NCBI RefSeq assembly: GCF_900199545.1
Contig: NZ_LT962670.1
Span: 724,279-788,278 of the forward strand
Direction: 5' to 3'
Length of the DNA stretch: 64,000 bases
Source of the DNA: Raoultibacter massiliensis
GTDB lineage: Bacteria > Actinomycetota > Coriobacteriia > Coriobacteriales > Eggerthellaceae
Under the pieces are notes generated by a model. The model had not been told where the DNA came from. It saw only the letters and a list, made by a program, of their open reading frames with translations, and made no database searches. Positions 25,780 through 36,907 of the stretch are shown piece by piece (position 1 is the stretch's first letter; each line of letters begins with the position of its first letter). The translations under genes were made by a program, and so were the position numbers.

Positions 25780-26217
25780 GTGAACAAAATCCTTCTGTTG
25801 AACGGGCCGAACCTCAACATGCTCGGAGTTCGCGAACCCGAGGTGTACGGCCGCGATACGCTCGAGTCGATCGAAGCCGAGGTAAGCGCGTATGGAGCCG
25901 AAAGGGGCGTTGCCGTCGATTGCTTTCAGTCGAACCACGAAGGAGCACTCATCGATAAGCTCCACGAGGCGCATACGGCTTACGACGGCGTTATCTACAA
26001 TCCCGGTGCCCATACGCATTACTCGTATGCGTTGCGTGACGCGATCGGGTCAATCGGCACGCCGGTTGTCGAGGTGCATCTTTCCGATATCGAAGCGCGT
26101 GAGGAGTTCAGGCGCATTTCGGTGATTGCGCCGGTGTGCGTCGCGCAGATCAAGGGCAAGGGAAAGCTCGGATACAAGGAGGCGCTCGATGTCTTGCTCG
26201 AACTCGAGAATCGGTAG
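25780..26217 (+). CDS. aroQ: Type II 3-dehydroquinate dehydratase
   Basis: Dodecameric enzyme that converts 3-dehydroquinate to 3-dehydroshikimate, third step of the pathway, 145 residues, the normal size. [23 protein letters not shown] at the N-terminus has the catalytic Tyr. [10 protein letters not shown] and [15 protein letters not shown] carry the remaining active-site residues, and VEVHLSD binds substrate. GTG 25780 is preceded by AAAGGAG at 25767-25773 with good spacing. Confidence 0.95.
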   Translation: MNKILLLNGPNLNMLGVREPEVYGRDTLESIEAEVSAYGAERGVAVDCFQSNHEGALIDKLHEAHTAYDGVIYNPGAHTHYSYALRDAIGSIGTPVVEVHLSDIEAREEFRRISVIAPVCVAQIKGKGKLGYKEALDVLLELENR

Positions 26218-27286
26218 GCTTCGCGACCGCATGGCCGACTTGAAGGCCGATGCGATCTACGTCCGCGACCAGTCGAATCTAAGATGGCTGACCGCTTTCG
26301 ACGGCGTGTTCGATGACGAAGACGCCCATGCGATGGTTGTAACGCCAGGTTGTGCCGTGCTTCACACCGATTCGCGCTACGACGAGGCATTCGGCCGCGC
26401 GGCGAAGGGTACCGAGGTGCGGATCGACGGCTCGAGGAAGACCCATGCGGCGTTTGCGAAAGCGGCCATCGGCGATGCGGCTGCGACGCTGGCCATCGAA
26501 ACGTCGATCGAATTGGGCGAATACCGAAGCCTTGAAAAAGAGTTCGCCGATGCGCCCATCCGCATGCTCGAAACGAGCGGCGTGATCGTCGGCCTGCGCG
26601 AGGTGAAAGACGCCGACGAGGTCGCCCGCATGAAAGCAGCCCAGGCTATCACCGATGCCGCATTCGCTCATATCGCCGCATTCGCGAAGCCGGGCATGAC
26701 CGAGCGCGAAGTGCAGATCGAGCTCGAGGATTTCATGCTGCGCCATGGGGCCGAGGGCCTGGCGTTTTCCTCGATCGTGGCGACGGGCGCCAACGGCGCA
26801 TCGCCCCATGCCATCCCCGGCGAGACGATGCTCGAGGCGGGGCAGTGCGTCGTGCTCGATTTCGGAGCGCGAGCGCGGGGATACTGTTCCGATATGACGC
26901 GCATGCTTTTTCTGGGCGAACCCGACGAGCGCATGAGACGCGCTTACGAGATCATCCGCGAAGCGAACGAACGCGTGGAAGACGCTTTGAGGCCCGGCGT
27001 GATCGGTGCCGACATGCATCAACTTGCCGAAGACGTGCTTGTCCAAGGCGGCTTTGGCAACAAGATGGGTCACGGCCTCGGGCACGGCGTGGGCATCGAC
27101 ATCCATGAAGAGCCGGTTTTATCGCCTCGAAACAAGAAGCCGCTTGCGCCGGGTAACGTGGTCACCGTCGAACCGGGCATCTACGTGGCGGGCGAGTTCG
27201 GCATGCGTTTGGAGGATTTCGGCGTTGTCACGCATGACGGATTCGAGGTTTTTACGCAATCCACTCATGAGATGGTTATAATATAG
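26189..27286 (+). CDS. pepP: M24B-family Xaa-Pro aminopeptidase/dipeptidase
   Basis: Cytoplasmic metallopeptidase of 365 residues acting on Xaa-Pro bonds. The N-terminal creatinase-like domain (about 15-130) starts with [11 protein letters not shown]. The pita-bread domain has the metal ligands in [17 protein letters not shown] (two Asp), [14 protein letters not shown] (His), VEPGIY (Glu) and RLEDFGVV (Glu). ATG 26189 has AAGGAGG 6 bases upstream and lies inside the end of aroQ, overlapping it by 29 bases. The order aroQ-pepP-efp is common in Gram-positives. Confidence 0.92.
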   Translation: MSCSNSRIGRLRDRMADLKADAIYVRDQSNLRWLTAFDGVFDDEDAHAMVVTPGCAVLHTDSRYDEAFGRAAKGTEVRIDGSRKTHAAFAKAAIGDAAATLAIETSIELGEYRSLEKEFADAPIRMLETSGVIVGLREVKDADEVARMKAAQAITDAAFAHIAAFAKPGMTEREVQIELEDFMLRHGAEGLAFSSIVATGANGASPHAIPGETMLEAGQCVVLDFGARARGYCSDMTRMLFLGEPDERMRRAYEIIREANERVEDALRPGVIGADMHQLAEDVLVQGGFGNKMGHGLGHGVGIDIHEEPVLSPRNKKPLAPGNVVTVEPGIYVAGEFGMRLEDFGVVTHDGFEVFTQSTHEMVII

Positions 27287-27355
27287 CGGCTTTAAGTTAC
27301 GTGTGGGATGCAGGGCATATGATCCTCGTGTCCTGAATCTGAAAGGATTTGATAG

Positions 27356-27916
27356 ATGGCAATTTCAACCGCCGATTTCAAAAACGGCATCTGCATCGAG
27401 TACAACGGAAGACTTTGCACGATCGTCGAGTTTCAGCATGTGAAACCCGGAAAGGGCGGCGCATTCGTGCGCACGAAGCTTCGCGACATCAAAACCGGAC
27501 GCGTGATCGACAACACGTTCAACGCCGGCGTTAAGGTCGAGCAGGTTCGTCTTGACAACAAGAAGATGCAGTACCTCTACAACGACGGCTCCGATTACTA
27601 TTTCATGGACAACGACACCTTCGAGCAGATGTCCGTTCCCTCCGAGATCATCGGCGACAATTCGCAGTGGCTCAAGGAAAACGACGAAGCTTCGATCCTC
27701 TATGCGGGCGACGAGCTCATCAGCATCGAACCCCAGATGTTCGTCGAGCTCGAGGTTACCGAAACCGAGCCCGGCTTCAAGGGCGACACCGCCACGAACA
27801 CCACCAAGCCCGCAACGCTCGAGACCGGTGCGACCATCCAGGTCCCCACGTTCGTCGAGATCGGCGACGTGCTGCAGATCGACACGCGTGACGGGCGCTT
27901 CATCAAGCGCGTGTAA
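27356..27916 (+). CDS. efp: Translation elongation factor P
   Basis: Relieves ribosome stalling at polyproline, 186 residues, normal length. The modified-residue loop reads HVKPGKGGAFVRTKL, with Lys at the tip of the first domain. The C-terminal OB fold ends IQVPTFVEIGDVLQIDTRDGRFIKRV. GAAAGGA 11 bases before ATG 27356 is the ribosome site. A strong terminator follows. Confidence 0.97.
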   Translation: MAISTADFKNGICIEYNGRLCTIVEFQHVKPGKGGAFVRTKLRDIKTGRVIDNTFNAGVKVEQVRLDNKKMQYLYNDGSDYYFMDNDTFEQMSVPSEIIGDNSQWLKENDEASILYAGDELISIEPQMFVELEVTETEPGFKGDTATNTTKPATLETGATIQVPTFVEIGDVLQIDTRDGRFIKRV

Positions 27917-27941
27917 GCGCAGGGCAAGGCAAGCAAATCAT

Positions 27942-27978
27942 AGAAAAAGGAACGGGTCGTCGGCCCGTTCCTTTTTCT
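27942..27978. terminator. Intrinsic terminator after efp
   Basis: Perfect 15-base arms at 27942-27956 and 27964-27978 enclose a 7-base loop. Poly-A on the left and CTTTTTCT on the right allow termination of the aroQ-pepP-efp transcript. Confidence 0.88.
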
Positions 27979-28017
27979 AAGGTGCATGGCTGTACGACAT
28001 GCACCTCGCATGCTCGG

Positions 28018-28125
28018 CAGACGGTTGTCAGCCGACTCGAGCGAGGAGAATCGAATCCGACGGTCGAAACGCTCGAGGCGATTGCGCACGGGCTTGGAAG
28101 AAGACTCATCATCGCGCTGCAGTAG
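28018..28125 (+). pseudogene. 3' remnant of an XRE-family regulator
   Basis: In one frame the bases read QTVVSRLERGESNPTVETL then EAIAHGLGRRLIIALQ and a TAG at 28123-28125. That is the recognition helix and C-terminus of a Cro/CI or HigA-type helix-turn-helix protein. The N-terminal half, including the first helices, is missing; upstream codons in this frame run into the efp terminator and look random. It is probably a decayed gene. The rest of the gap to 28368 holds TATAAT at 28245-28250, a likely -10 box for the carboxyltransferase gene, and no other recognised gene. Confidence 0.72.
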
Positions 28126-28368
28126 GGAAGAGGCGACGGGCGCAGCTTTTGCATTGTGCAGTCCCGCCTGCGCCTTCCACCCCTCGAATATGTTACTTGT
28201 CCACGAAATCCGAGCCTCCCTGATGGATTCAGTCCGCATTCTTATATAATGCTCTAATGCCTGAATGGCGCGTTGCCGTATGGTTCGGGAAAACCACCGC
28301 ATAACGAGGCTTTGTGGGTGCCGTTCAGGTCCGTTCTTTGACTATTACCAAGAAGGGGGTGTGAGTTC

Positions 28369-30263
<1,895 letters not shown>

Positions 30264-30264
<1 letters not shown>

Positions 30265-31622
30265 TGTTTAGCAAGATATTGATCGCAAACCGCGGCGAAG
30301 TGGCGCTGCGGATCATGCGTGCGTGCAAAGAGCTTGGCGTGAAAACCGTGGCGGTTTACTCCACCGAGGATGCCGATACCTATCCGGTGCAGTATGCCGA
30401 CGAGGCAGTCTGCATCGGGCCTGCCCCCGCAAACAAGAGCTACCTCATACAGTCGAGCATCATCGCTGCGGCGATAAACTCCGGGGCCGAAGCAATACAC
30501 CCCGGATACGGATTCTTGGCTGAAAACGCCGATTTCGCCCGCGCCTGCGGCGACAACGGCATCGTGTTCATCGGCCCGAGCCCCGAATGCATCGAGCGCA
30601 TGGGCGATAAGAGCGAAGCCCGCGAAACCATGAAGATGTGCGGCGTGCCCACGGTGCCCGGCTCCGATGGGTGCATCGATACCGTCGAGGAGGCGCAGGA
30701 GTTCGCCCGCCGTGTCGGGTATCCTGTTCTCATCAAGGCCACTGCGGGCGGCGGCGGCAAGGGCATGCGCGAAGTGCATCATCCCAACGATCTCGAGGCC
30801 CAGTACAAGGCGGCTCGCAACGAGGCGGGTGCGGCGTTCGGCAACGACGGCGTGTACCTCGAGAAGCTCGTTCTGAGGCCCCGCCATGTCGAGATTCAGG
30901 TGCTGGCAGACGATTTCGGCAATCGCGTGGCCCTGTGCGAGCGCGATTGCTCCATCCAGCGGCGTCACCAGAAGCTGCTCGAAGAGGCTCCGAGCCCGGC
31001 TCTGACCGATGAGATCCGCCGGTCTATGGGCGTTGCCGCACTGAAAGCCGTACGGGCGGTGGATTATAAGAATGCCGGCACGATCGAGTTTCTGCTCGAT
31101 CAAGACGGGCGCTTCTATTTCATGGAAATGAATACGCGCGTACAGGTCGAGCATCCGGTAACCGAGCAGATCACGGGAACCGATATCATCAAAGAGCAGC
31201 TTCGCATAGCTGCGGGCGAGCCGATGAGCTGCGCCGATCGTGCGCCGTTCACGCCGATGGGCCATGCGATAGAGTTTCGCATCAACGCCGAGGACCCCGA
31301 TCACGATTTCCGTCCGTGCCCGGGTACCGTTACGGTATTCGACATGCCGGCGGGCCCTGGTGTTCGTGTGGAGAGTTACGTTCGTGCGGGCACGAAGATT
31401 TCCCCGTATTATGATTCGTTGGTAGCGAAGCTCATTGTATACGGACAGGATCGCGAAGAGGCGATCGCCCGTGGCAAGCGAGCGCTTGACGAGTTTGTAA
31501 TCGAAGGAATCAAGACGACCATTCCCTTCCACAAGAAGGTGCTGGAAAACGAAGCGTTTGTAAAGGGCGACTTCTCGACTGATTTCTTGGAAACGCAGAT
31601 GGGAGATGCTAGCAATGGCTGA
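30264..31622 (+). CDS. accC: Biotin carboxylase subunit AccC
   Basis: ATP-grasp enzyme of 452 residues that carboxylates biotin on the carrier domain. It begins [20 protein letters not shown]. The glycine-rich ATP loop [12 protein letters not shown], the central [15 protein letters not shown] and the C-terminal B lobe FRINAEDP are intact. ATG 30264 shares one base with the stop of the fusion gene (TAATG). It probably serves the fused carrier domain, and possibly also an acetyl-CoA carboxylase encoded elsewhere. Confidence 0.95.
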
Positions 31623-31962
31623 TCTGAACGTTGACGGCATGGCGCTTGCGCCTGGTGTCGTGGAAACCATAATCTCGATTGCTGCGAAAGAGGTGCAGGG
31701 CGTTGCCTCCGTCGGTCCTTCCGGCGTGGGCGGCCTGCGTTCCGTTTTCGGATCGAAGCCTTCGACGCAGGGCATCGAAGTCGATGTCGACGACAACGAC
31801 GCGCTGCATGTTTCGGTGCGGGTCGACGTGTACTACGGCCACGTGCTCCCCGAGGTCGCCGATGCGTTGCGCACCGCTATCTCGGATGCCGTTGCAAGCC
31901 AGATCGGTATTCCCGTCGGCAGCGTCGACGTGTACATCGACGGCATCCAGTTCGCCGAATAA
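31615..31962 (+). CDS. Asp23/Gls24 family envelope stress protein
   Basis: Small protein of 115 residues with a single Asp23 domain. [23 protein letters not shown] and [21 protein letters not shown] are the family hallmarks. Members associate with the membrane and respond to alkaline or envelope stress. ATG 31615 is chosen over 31606 because GGGAG at 31601-31605 is 9 bases away from it and abuts the other. It overlaps accC by 8 bases. The order Asp23-nusB-xse-dxs is a conserved Gram-positive block. Confidence 0.88.
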   Translation: MADLNVDGMALAPGVVETIISIAAKEVQGVASVGPSGVGGLRSVFGSKPSTQGIEVDVDDNDALHVSVRVDVYYGHVLPEVADALRTAISDAVASQIGIPVGSVDVYIDGIQFAE

Positions 31963-31988
31963 GCAATTCATTAAAAAGGTAGTGATGC

Positions 31989-32423
31989 ATGTCTGCTAAG
32001 CGACACGAAAGGACCCTCGCGCGCCGCGCGGCGCTGCAGGTCCTTTACCAGGGTGAGATCCTCGACGAATCGGCGGCGGCAATCGTCGCCGATGATCGTT
32101 ATTTGGCCGACGACGGTCCGCTTCCCGCCTATGCGTGCGATCTGCTCCGCGCGATCGAAGAGCATAAAAGCGATATCGACAGTCATCTCAAGGCGACTTC
32201 GGAGAACTGGGCGCTTGAGCGCATGCCGGTTGTCGACCGCTCGATTCTGCGACTGGCAACCTGTGAGATGATGTATGTGGACGATGTGCCGCTTTCGGTT
32301 TCGATCAACGAAGCGGTCGAGCTTGCGAAAGATTTCGGGGGCGAAGATGATTCGCCCCGGTTCGTCAACGGCGTGCTCGGTCGCATTGCGACGTCGTTGG
32401 AAGAGGAATGCGATGGCAAGTGA
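31989..32423 (+). CDS. nusB: Transcription antitermination factor NusB
   Basis: RNA-binding factor for rRNA antitermination, 144 residues. The N-terminal RHERTLARRAALQVLYQGEI is the arginine-rich box-A binding region. The later MPVVDRSILRLATCEM and PLSVSINEAVELAKDFGGEDDSPRFVNGVLG are diagnostic. The gene ends within xseB, overlapping it by 11 bases. Confidence 0.95.
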   Translation: MSAKRHERTLARRAALQVLYQGEILDESAAAIVADDRYLADDGPLPAYACDLLRAIEEHKSDIDSHLKATSENWALERMPVVDRSILRLATCEMMYVDDVPLSVSINEAVELAKDFGGEDDSPRFVNGVLGRIATSLEEECDGK

Positions 32424-32733
32424 GACGAATATCACGTTCGAAAACGTGAAGGAGCGCCTTGACGAGATCGTCGATGCTGTCAACGACGAGAGCATTTCGC
32501 TTGACGACGCGCTCGATCTGTACGAAGAGGCCGTCAAGCTCGGCATGCAGGCAAGCACGCTGCTCGAAGAGGGCCTCGCCCAACAGGATGCCGAGGCGGA
32601 AGCCGACGGCGGTTCGATCGACGAGGCGAACGCGGCGTCCGTTTCCGGTACGGAGCAAAGCGCCGTGTCGGAAGACGCAGGCGCGGCGGATGCAGACGAG
32701 CGGGCGGAAGATGCCGTCTCCCGACTTCAGTAG
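32413..32733 (+). CDS. xseB: Exodeoxyribonuclease VII small subunit
   Basis: Small subunit of exonuclease VII, 106 residues. The first 60 residues hold the XseB helical hairpin (ENVKERLDEIVDAVNDESISLDDALDLYEEAVKLG). The last 45 residues are an acidic Ala/Ser/Glu tail not usual in the family. ATG 32413 with AAGAGGA at 32401-32407 is preferred to longer readings. The large subunit xseA is not adjacent, although it often precedes xseB in this block. Confidence 0.88.
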   Translation: MASETNITFENVKERLDEIVDAVNDESISLDDALDLYEEAVKLGMQASTLLEEGLAQQDAEAEADGGSIDEANAASVSGTEQSAVSEDAGAADADERAEDAVSRLQ

Positions 32734-32741
32734 GTGAGCGT

Positions 32742-34619
32742 ATGGACGACCGTATTCTCGACATAATCAGCTCTCCGAGCGATCTCAAGCTTCTCACCGA
32801 TGAGGAGCTTGCGCTTTTGGCGACCGAGATCCGCGAGGAAATCGTAACCGTGACGTCCCAGACCGGCGGCCATGTCGCATCGAGTCTCGGCGCGGTGGAG
32901 ATCATCCTCGCCGCCCATTCGCTGCTCGATTGCCCAACCGACAAGCTTGTTTTCGATGTGGGCCATCAGGCTTATGCGCACAAGCTTTTGACGGGTCGTC
33001 AGGATGCGTTTGACACGCTGCGCTGTTACGGCGGCGTATCGGGCTTCCCGAAGCCCGGAGAAAGCGAATACGACGTGCATCCCTCGGGGCATGCCTCCGA
33101 CTCCCTTTCAACGGCGCTCGGCCTTGCGCTGGCCCGCGATCTGAGGGGAACCCATGAGCGCATCGTCGCCGTGATCGGCGATGCAGCGCTTTCGGGCGGC
33201 ATGGCGTTCGAAGCCCTCAACCATATCGGCCAAGCGCAGACGCCCATGGTCATCATTCTCAACGATAACGAGATGTCGATTTCGCGCAATGTCGGCGCCC
33301 TCATGAAGCACTTGGGCTACATGCGCGCATCGAGCCAGTACAGGCAGACGCGCGATTCGGTTCAAGAAAAGCTCGAGAGCAGCGGTTGGCTCGGCAACGC
33401 CATGGCGAACTTCGGACGCAACATGAAGGAATCGATGAAGCAATTCGTGATTCCCCGTTCGATGATTTTCGAGCAGCTGGGCATTCTGTGCACCGCCCCG
33501 ATCGACGGACACGATATACCGCTGCTCAGGGAAACGCTCGCCAACGTGGTTGACACCGATGTGCCGGTTTTGGTGCATGTGGTTACGAAGAAGGGCATCG
33601 GCTACGGTCCGGCGGAGCGCTCGCCCGAGGTATTCCACGGCGTGGCGCCGTTCGACATCGAAACGGGCGCAGTTAAGAAGAAATCGGCCAAAGCGCCCTC
33701 GTACACATCGGTGTTCTCGAAGGCCCTCGTCGCCGAGGCGGCAAAGGACGACGACATAGTTGCCATTACGGCGGCGATGAAGGACGGGACCGGCTTGGCC
33801 GAATTCGCGGAGCTGTTCCCCGATCGGTTCATCGATGCGGGCATCGCCGAAGAGCACGCCGTCGGGCTCGCGTCGGGCTTGGCGGTTGGCGGCAAGAAGC
33901 CGGTCGTCGCCATCTACTCGACGTTCTTGCAGCGTGCGATCGATCAGATGATCATCAACAACGCGCTTCCCGAACTCAACGTGGTGTTCGCCATCGATCG
34001 GGCGGGGATTGTCGGCGAAGACGGGCCGACGCATCACGGCATGTTCGATATCGCGTATACGCGCATGATTCCCCACATGAAAGTGCTCGCGCCCTCGAAC
34101 GAGGCAGAGCTCGTGCGCTCGCTGCGGACGGCGCTCGCTTTCGGAGGTCCGTTTGCGATCCGCTACCCACGCGGTGAAGCCGAAGGCGTCGAGATACCTG
34201 CGGAGTCCGAGCCGTTCGATCTGGGAAAAAGCAGGCTTGTGCGCGAAGGGTCCGATGCCGCTGTTCTCGCATTTGGGCGTATGGTGGGCAAAGCGGAGGA
34301 AGCTGCGTGCATCCTTGCCCGGGAAGGCATCGAAGTGCGGGTCGTCGACATGCGTTGGGTCAAACCGCTCGATACGGAGGCCATCCGCGAGGCTGCGAAG
34401 CTGCCGCTTGTCGTTACGGTCGAAGGCGGCGTGATCGCCGGGGGAGCGGGCGAAGGGGTTCTCGGCGAACTCGCGAGGCTGCAGGCGAGCGTTCCCTCGC
34501 TGACGCTCGGCATCGACGACACGTTCGTGAGCCAGGGCAAAACCGATCTGCTACTGCATGATCTTGGCCTCGATGGCGAAGGCATTGCGAAGTCGGTGAG
34601 GAAAGCGCTCGGGCGGTAG
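32742..34619 (+). CDS. dxs: 1-deoxy-D-xylulose-5-phosphate synthase
   Basis: Thiamine-dependent first enzyme of the MEP isoprenoid pathway, 625 residues. DVGHQAYAHKLLTGR and HPSGHASDSLSTALGLA are present near the N-terminus. The thiamine site is GDAALSGGMAFEALNHIG followed by NDNEMSIS. The transketolase-like second half has RFIDAGIAEEHAVGLASGLA and DRAGIVGEDGPTHHG. It starts 8 bases after xseB. A convergent gene follows. Confidence 0.96.
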   Translation: MDDRILDIISSPSDLKLLTDEELALLATEIREEIVTVTSQTGGHVASSLGAVEIILAAHSLLDCPTDKLVFDVGHQAYAHKLLTGRQDAFDTLRCYGGVSGFPKPGESEYDVHPSGHASDSLSTALGLALARDLRGTHERIVAVIGDAALSGGMAFEALNHIGQAQTPMVIILNDNEMSISRNVGALMKHLGYMRASSQYRQTRDSVQEKLESSGWLGNAMANFGRNMKESMKQFVIPRSMIFEQLGILCTAPIDGHDIPLLRETLANVVDTDVPVLVHVVTKKGIGYGPAERSPEVFHGVAPFDIETGAVKKKSAKAPSYTSVFSKALVAEAAKDDDIVAITAAMKDGTGLAEFAELFPDRFIDAGIAEEHAVGLASGLAVGGKKPVVAIYSTFLQRAIDQMIINNALPELNVVFAIDRAGIVGEDGPTHHGMFDIAYTRMIPHMKVLAPSNEAELVRSLRTALAFGGPFAIRYPRGEAEGVEIPAESEPFDLGKSRLVREGSDAAVLAFGRMVGKAEEAACILAREGIEVRVVDMRWVKPLDTEAIREAAKLPLVVTVEGGVIAGGAGEGVLGELARLQASVPSLTLGIDDTFVSQGKTDLLLHDLGLDGEGIAKSVRKALGR

Positions 34620-34663
34620 GAGCCTCCGCGTTCGCTGCCGATGACGTGTGCCGCTTCGTTTGG

Positions 34664-36211
34664 CTATCCGACGAGGTGGATTGTTTCGTCGAACGTTTCG
34701 GCGAGCTTCCAGGGACCGAAGAGATCGGCTGATGCAAACGATGCTTTAGCCGTTCCCGAATTGCCTTGTCCGAGGGTCATCAGATACCAACCGTCTTCGT
34801 AAGCGAGGCTGTCGATGGTGGAGAGGTATTGCACCTTCGGCGGCAGATCGCCATAGGGCAGCTGCACGCTATGCCAGGTATCGCCCGTGTCGGAAGTTGC
34901 ATACAGTACAGGATACGATCCGTCCATCCCGTCGTTGAGTGCGACGATGCCGTTTCTCTCATCGGCCATGGCGATGTCTGCGAGCGTGCTGCTCGTCATG
35001 GTGAGGGGAAGCTCTTTTTCCGTCCAGCTCGTTCCTCCGTCGAAGGAGAAATAGCACAGCTTGTGCTCTCCGGCGCCCATCGACCAATCGGTTCCGAGCG
35101 CCGCGTAGGCGAAGTCGGGCGAGGTGAACCCGATAGCGCGCTTCGTGATGGCTCGTCCGAATTCCGCGGCAGACGAGAGCGGCACGGTTGTCCACGACGC
35201 TCCGTCATCGAAGGTCATCTTCAAAGTGGGTGCCCCGCCAAAGAAAAACGCGATCGGCAATTCGGCGTCGGTCGACACGAATACGCTCTCCGGTGGGAGA
35301 AGCAGGCCGTTTCGGTAGAATTCGAGGGTTTCCGCAAGCTCTTCTTCGGTGAGGTCGGACTCGATCCAGCTCTGCCCGTAGTCTTTTGTGAATCGCAGGG
35401 TTTCGCCGCTGATCGCATAGTCGCATTGCATGGTCGATTGCTGGTTTCCCGTTGCCGTTTCGGCTTCTGCGGGGTCGAACGCGTACAGGTACTGCTGTCC
35501 TTCAATCGTGCTCATCCCATCGAAGAGGCGGATTACGACGTTCGTGTTGCCGTCGCTGACCCCACCTCTTCCTGCATTGTATGCTTGCTGGTCGAGTACG
35601 GGAAAGGCCGCGTTGTTTCTGCCGTCGAAGATGGGCGTGCCTTCCGGGATTACCGTATGAGGTTGGTAGCTGACGACGAAGCGGTCGAGTCCGCTGACCT
35701 TGATTTGGTCGGCTAAGGGGATTTTCCCGAGTTGCTCGTCCAAGTAATCGAGCGTGCTGTTCGGGTTGGCGGTGTGCACGATGTTCGAGCTGTCGGGCTG
35801 CATGCGCTCGTATGAAAGGACGATGCCCGAATAAACGTATTGCGCCATCCCTCGGTAGTTCCCGTTTTCAAACACGTCGAGCGAAAGAGTGAAGCTTTCG
35901 ACGAAGCCGTTTTCGTCGACCGTAGCTTCAAAGGCGGCAACGGTGCAATCTTGCGGCGTTTCTCCCGATTGCTCGATCAGGTCCTGAAAACCCGATAATC
36001 CCTTTTCGGAAAGGGGATAGGAGTTAAGCGAATAGAAGTTATCGCCGCGAACGATGACGCCTGGGTGGATGACCGCAAGAACGAACGCAACGGCTATCGC
36101 GATGCAGGTTAGCGCGATAGCCGCGATGATGATCGGTGCCTTTCGCCTCGAATTCGCGGGGCTTTTGCTTTCGCGAGCGTGTCGGGGCTTTGCGGGATGG
36201 GCGTCCGTCAG
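34664..36211 (-). CDS. Membrane-anchored exoprotein with BNR/sialidase-like repeats, unusual start
   Basis: Not a named family. The chain of 515 residues has one N-terminal helix at about 25-48. A mixed domain follows, and then repeats of the Asp-box kind: SFDGGTSWTEKEL, TFDDGASWTTV, TSDTGDTWHSV and TKDYGQSWIES. Such repeats form beta-propellers in sialidases and photosystem assembly factors; catalytic residues are not evident. The reading frame upstream of a GTG at 35875 stays open through the membrane helix to a TGA at 36236-36238, yet it holds no ATG, GTG or TTG. CTG at 36211 overlaps the stop of the upstream acetyltransferase gene and has GAGAGAAAGG just before it, so it is proposed as the start. 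A start at GTG 35875 would lose the anchor. A sequencing error or decay cannot be excluded. Confidence 0.55.
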   Translation of the reverse strand: MTDAHPAKPRHARESKSPANSRRKAPIIIAAIALTCIAIAVAFVLAVIHPGVIVRGDNFYSLNSYPLSEKGLSGFQDLIEQSGETPQDCTVAAFEATVDENGFVESFTLSLDVFENGNYRGMAQYVYSGIVLSYERMQPDSSNIVHTANPNSTLDYLDEQLGKIPLADQIKVSGLDRFVVSYQPHTVIPEGTPIFDGRNNAAFPVLDQQAYNAGRGGVSDGNTNVVIRLFDGMSTIEGQQYLYAFDPAEAETATGNQQSTMQCDYAISGETLRFTKDYGQSWIESDLTEEELAETLEFYRNGLLLPPESVFVSTDAELPIAFFFGGAPTLKMTFDDGASWTTVPLSSAAEFGRAITKRAIGFTSPDFAYAALGTDWSMGAGEHKLCYFSFDGGTSWTEKELPLTMTSSTLADIAMADERNGIVALNDGMDGSYPVLYATSDTGDTWHSVQLPYGDLPPKVQYLSTIDSLAYEDGWYLMTLGQGNSGTAKASFASADLFGPWKLAETFDETIHLVG

Positions 36212-36720
36212 TCGGCCTTTCTCTCCATGATGTAGTCATCCATGACGAATCCGCCTCCGATATCGGTTTCGGCGGCTTCGATCGTTTCGAAGCCCTTCGC
36301 CTCGTATGCGCGAATCGCGATGTCGTTTTGCTTGTTGACGGTCAGGTACATGGCGCTGAGGCCGCGCATGCCGCACAGGCGATTGTAGAAGCGGATGACG
36401 CGGGTTGCGTAGCCCTTGCCCCGTTCCGATTCGTAGAGGTAGATCTTCGATATGAAGAACCGTTTGGTTTCGGGTTCGACCTTGCCTCCGGTGTAGCCTA
36501 CAATGCGCTCTTCATCTGCTTCGTCGTCGACGAGAAACCAGTACTCGTATTCGCCGTTTCTGATATCGCGGATGAGCGCTTCGAAGCTTTGGAACTGGTC
36601 CACCATGTAGTCGGTCTGGTCTTTCCCTATACGCGGCGGCCAATACTCGTGCCAGATCTCATCTGCCATGGCGGCAAGCTGCTTTATCTGCTCTTCGGTT
36701 CCCACGGGTTCGAATCTCAT
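36208..36720 (-). CDS. GNAT-family N-acetyltransferase
   Basis: Cytoplasmic acetyltransferase of 170 residues. The acetyl-CoA loop reads YLYESERGKGYATRVIRFY, the R/Q-x-x-G-x-A motif of the family. NKQNDIAIRAYEAKGF is the typical C-terminal motif. The substrate is unknown. ATG 36720 has AAGGAGG 6 bases upstream; an ATG at 36726 abuts the site and is rejected. Its stop overlaps the proposed start of the exoprotein gene downstream. Confidence 0.88.
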   Translation of the reverse strand: MRFEPVGTEEQIKQLAAMADEIWHEYWPPRIGKDQTDYMVDQFQSFEALIRDIRNGEYEYWFLVDDEADEERIVGYTGGKVEPETKRFFISKIYLYESERGKGYATRVIRFYNRLCGMRGLSAMYLTVNKQNDIAIRAYEAKGFETIEAAETDIGGGFVMDDYIMERKAD

Positions 36721-36907
36721 ATGCATCCTCCTTGGCGCATGCCCCGGTGTATCGTCGTGTTTCCGTATTGTAACGCGGGGGCTTCCCGTTTGTTAAAAGA
36801 CTTTTCCGAATCCGTTAACAGTCCCGTTCGAGCCGCTCGCGGCAAAGGTGGCGTGCAATTATCGAGATGTAAAACAACTGATCGGCGAAAACAGAGGAGG
36901 CAAGGAA

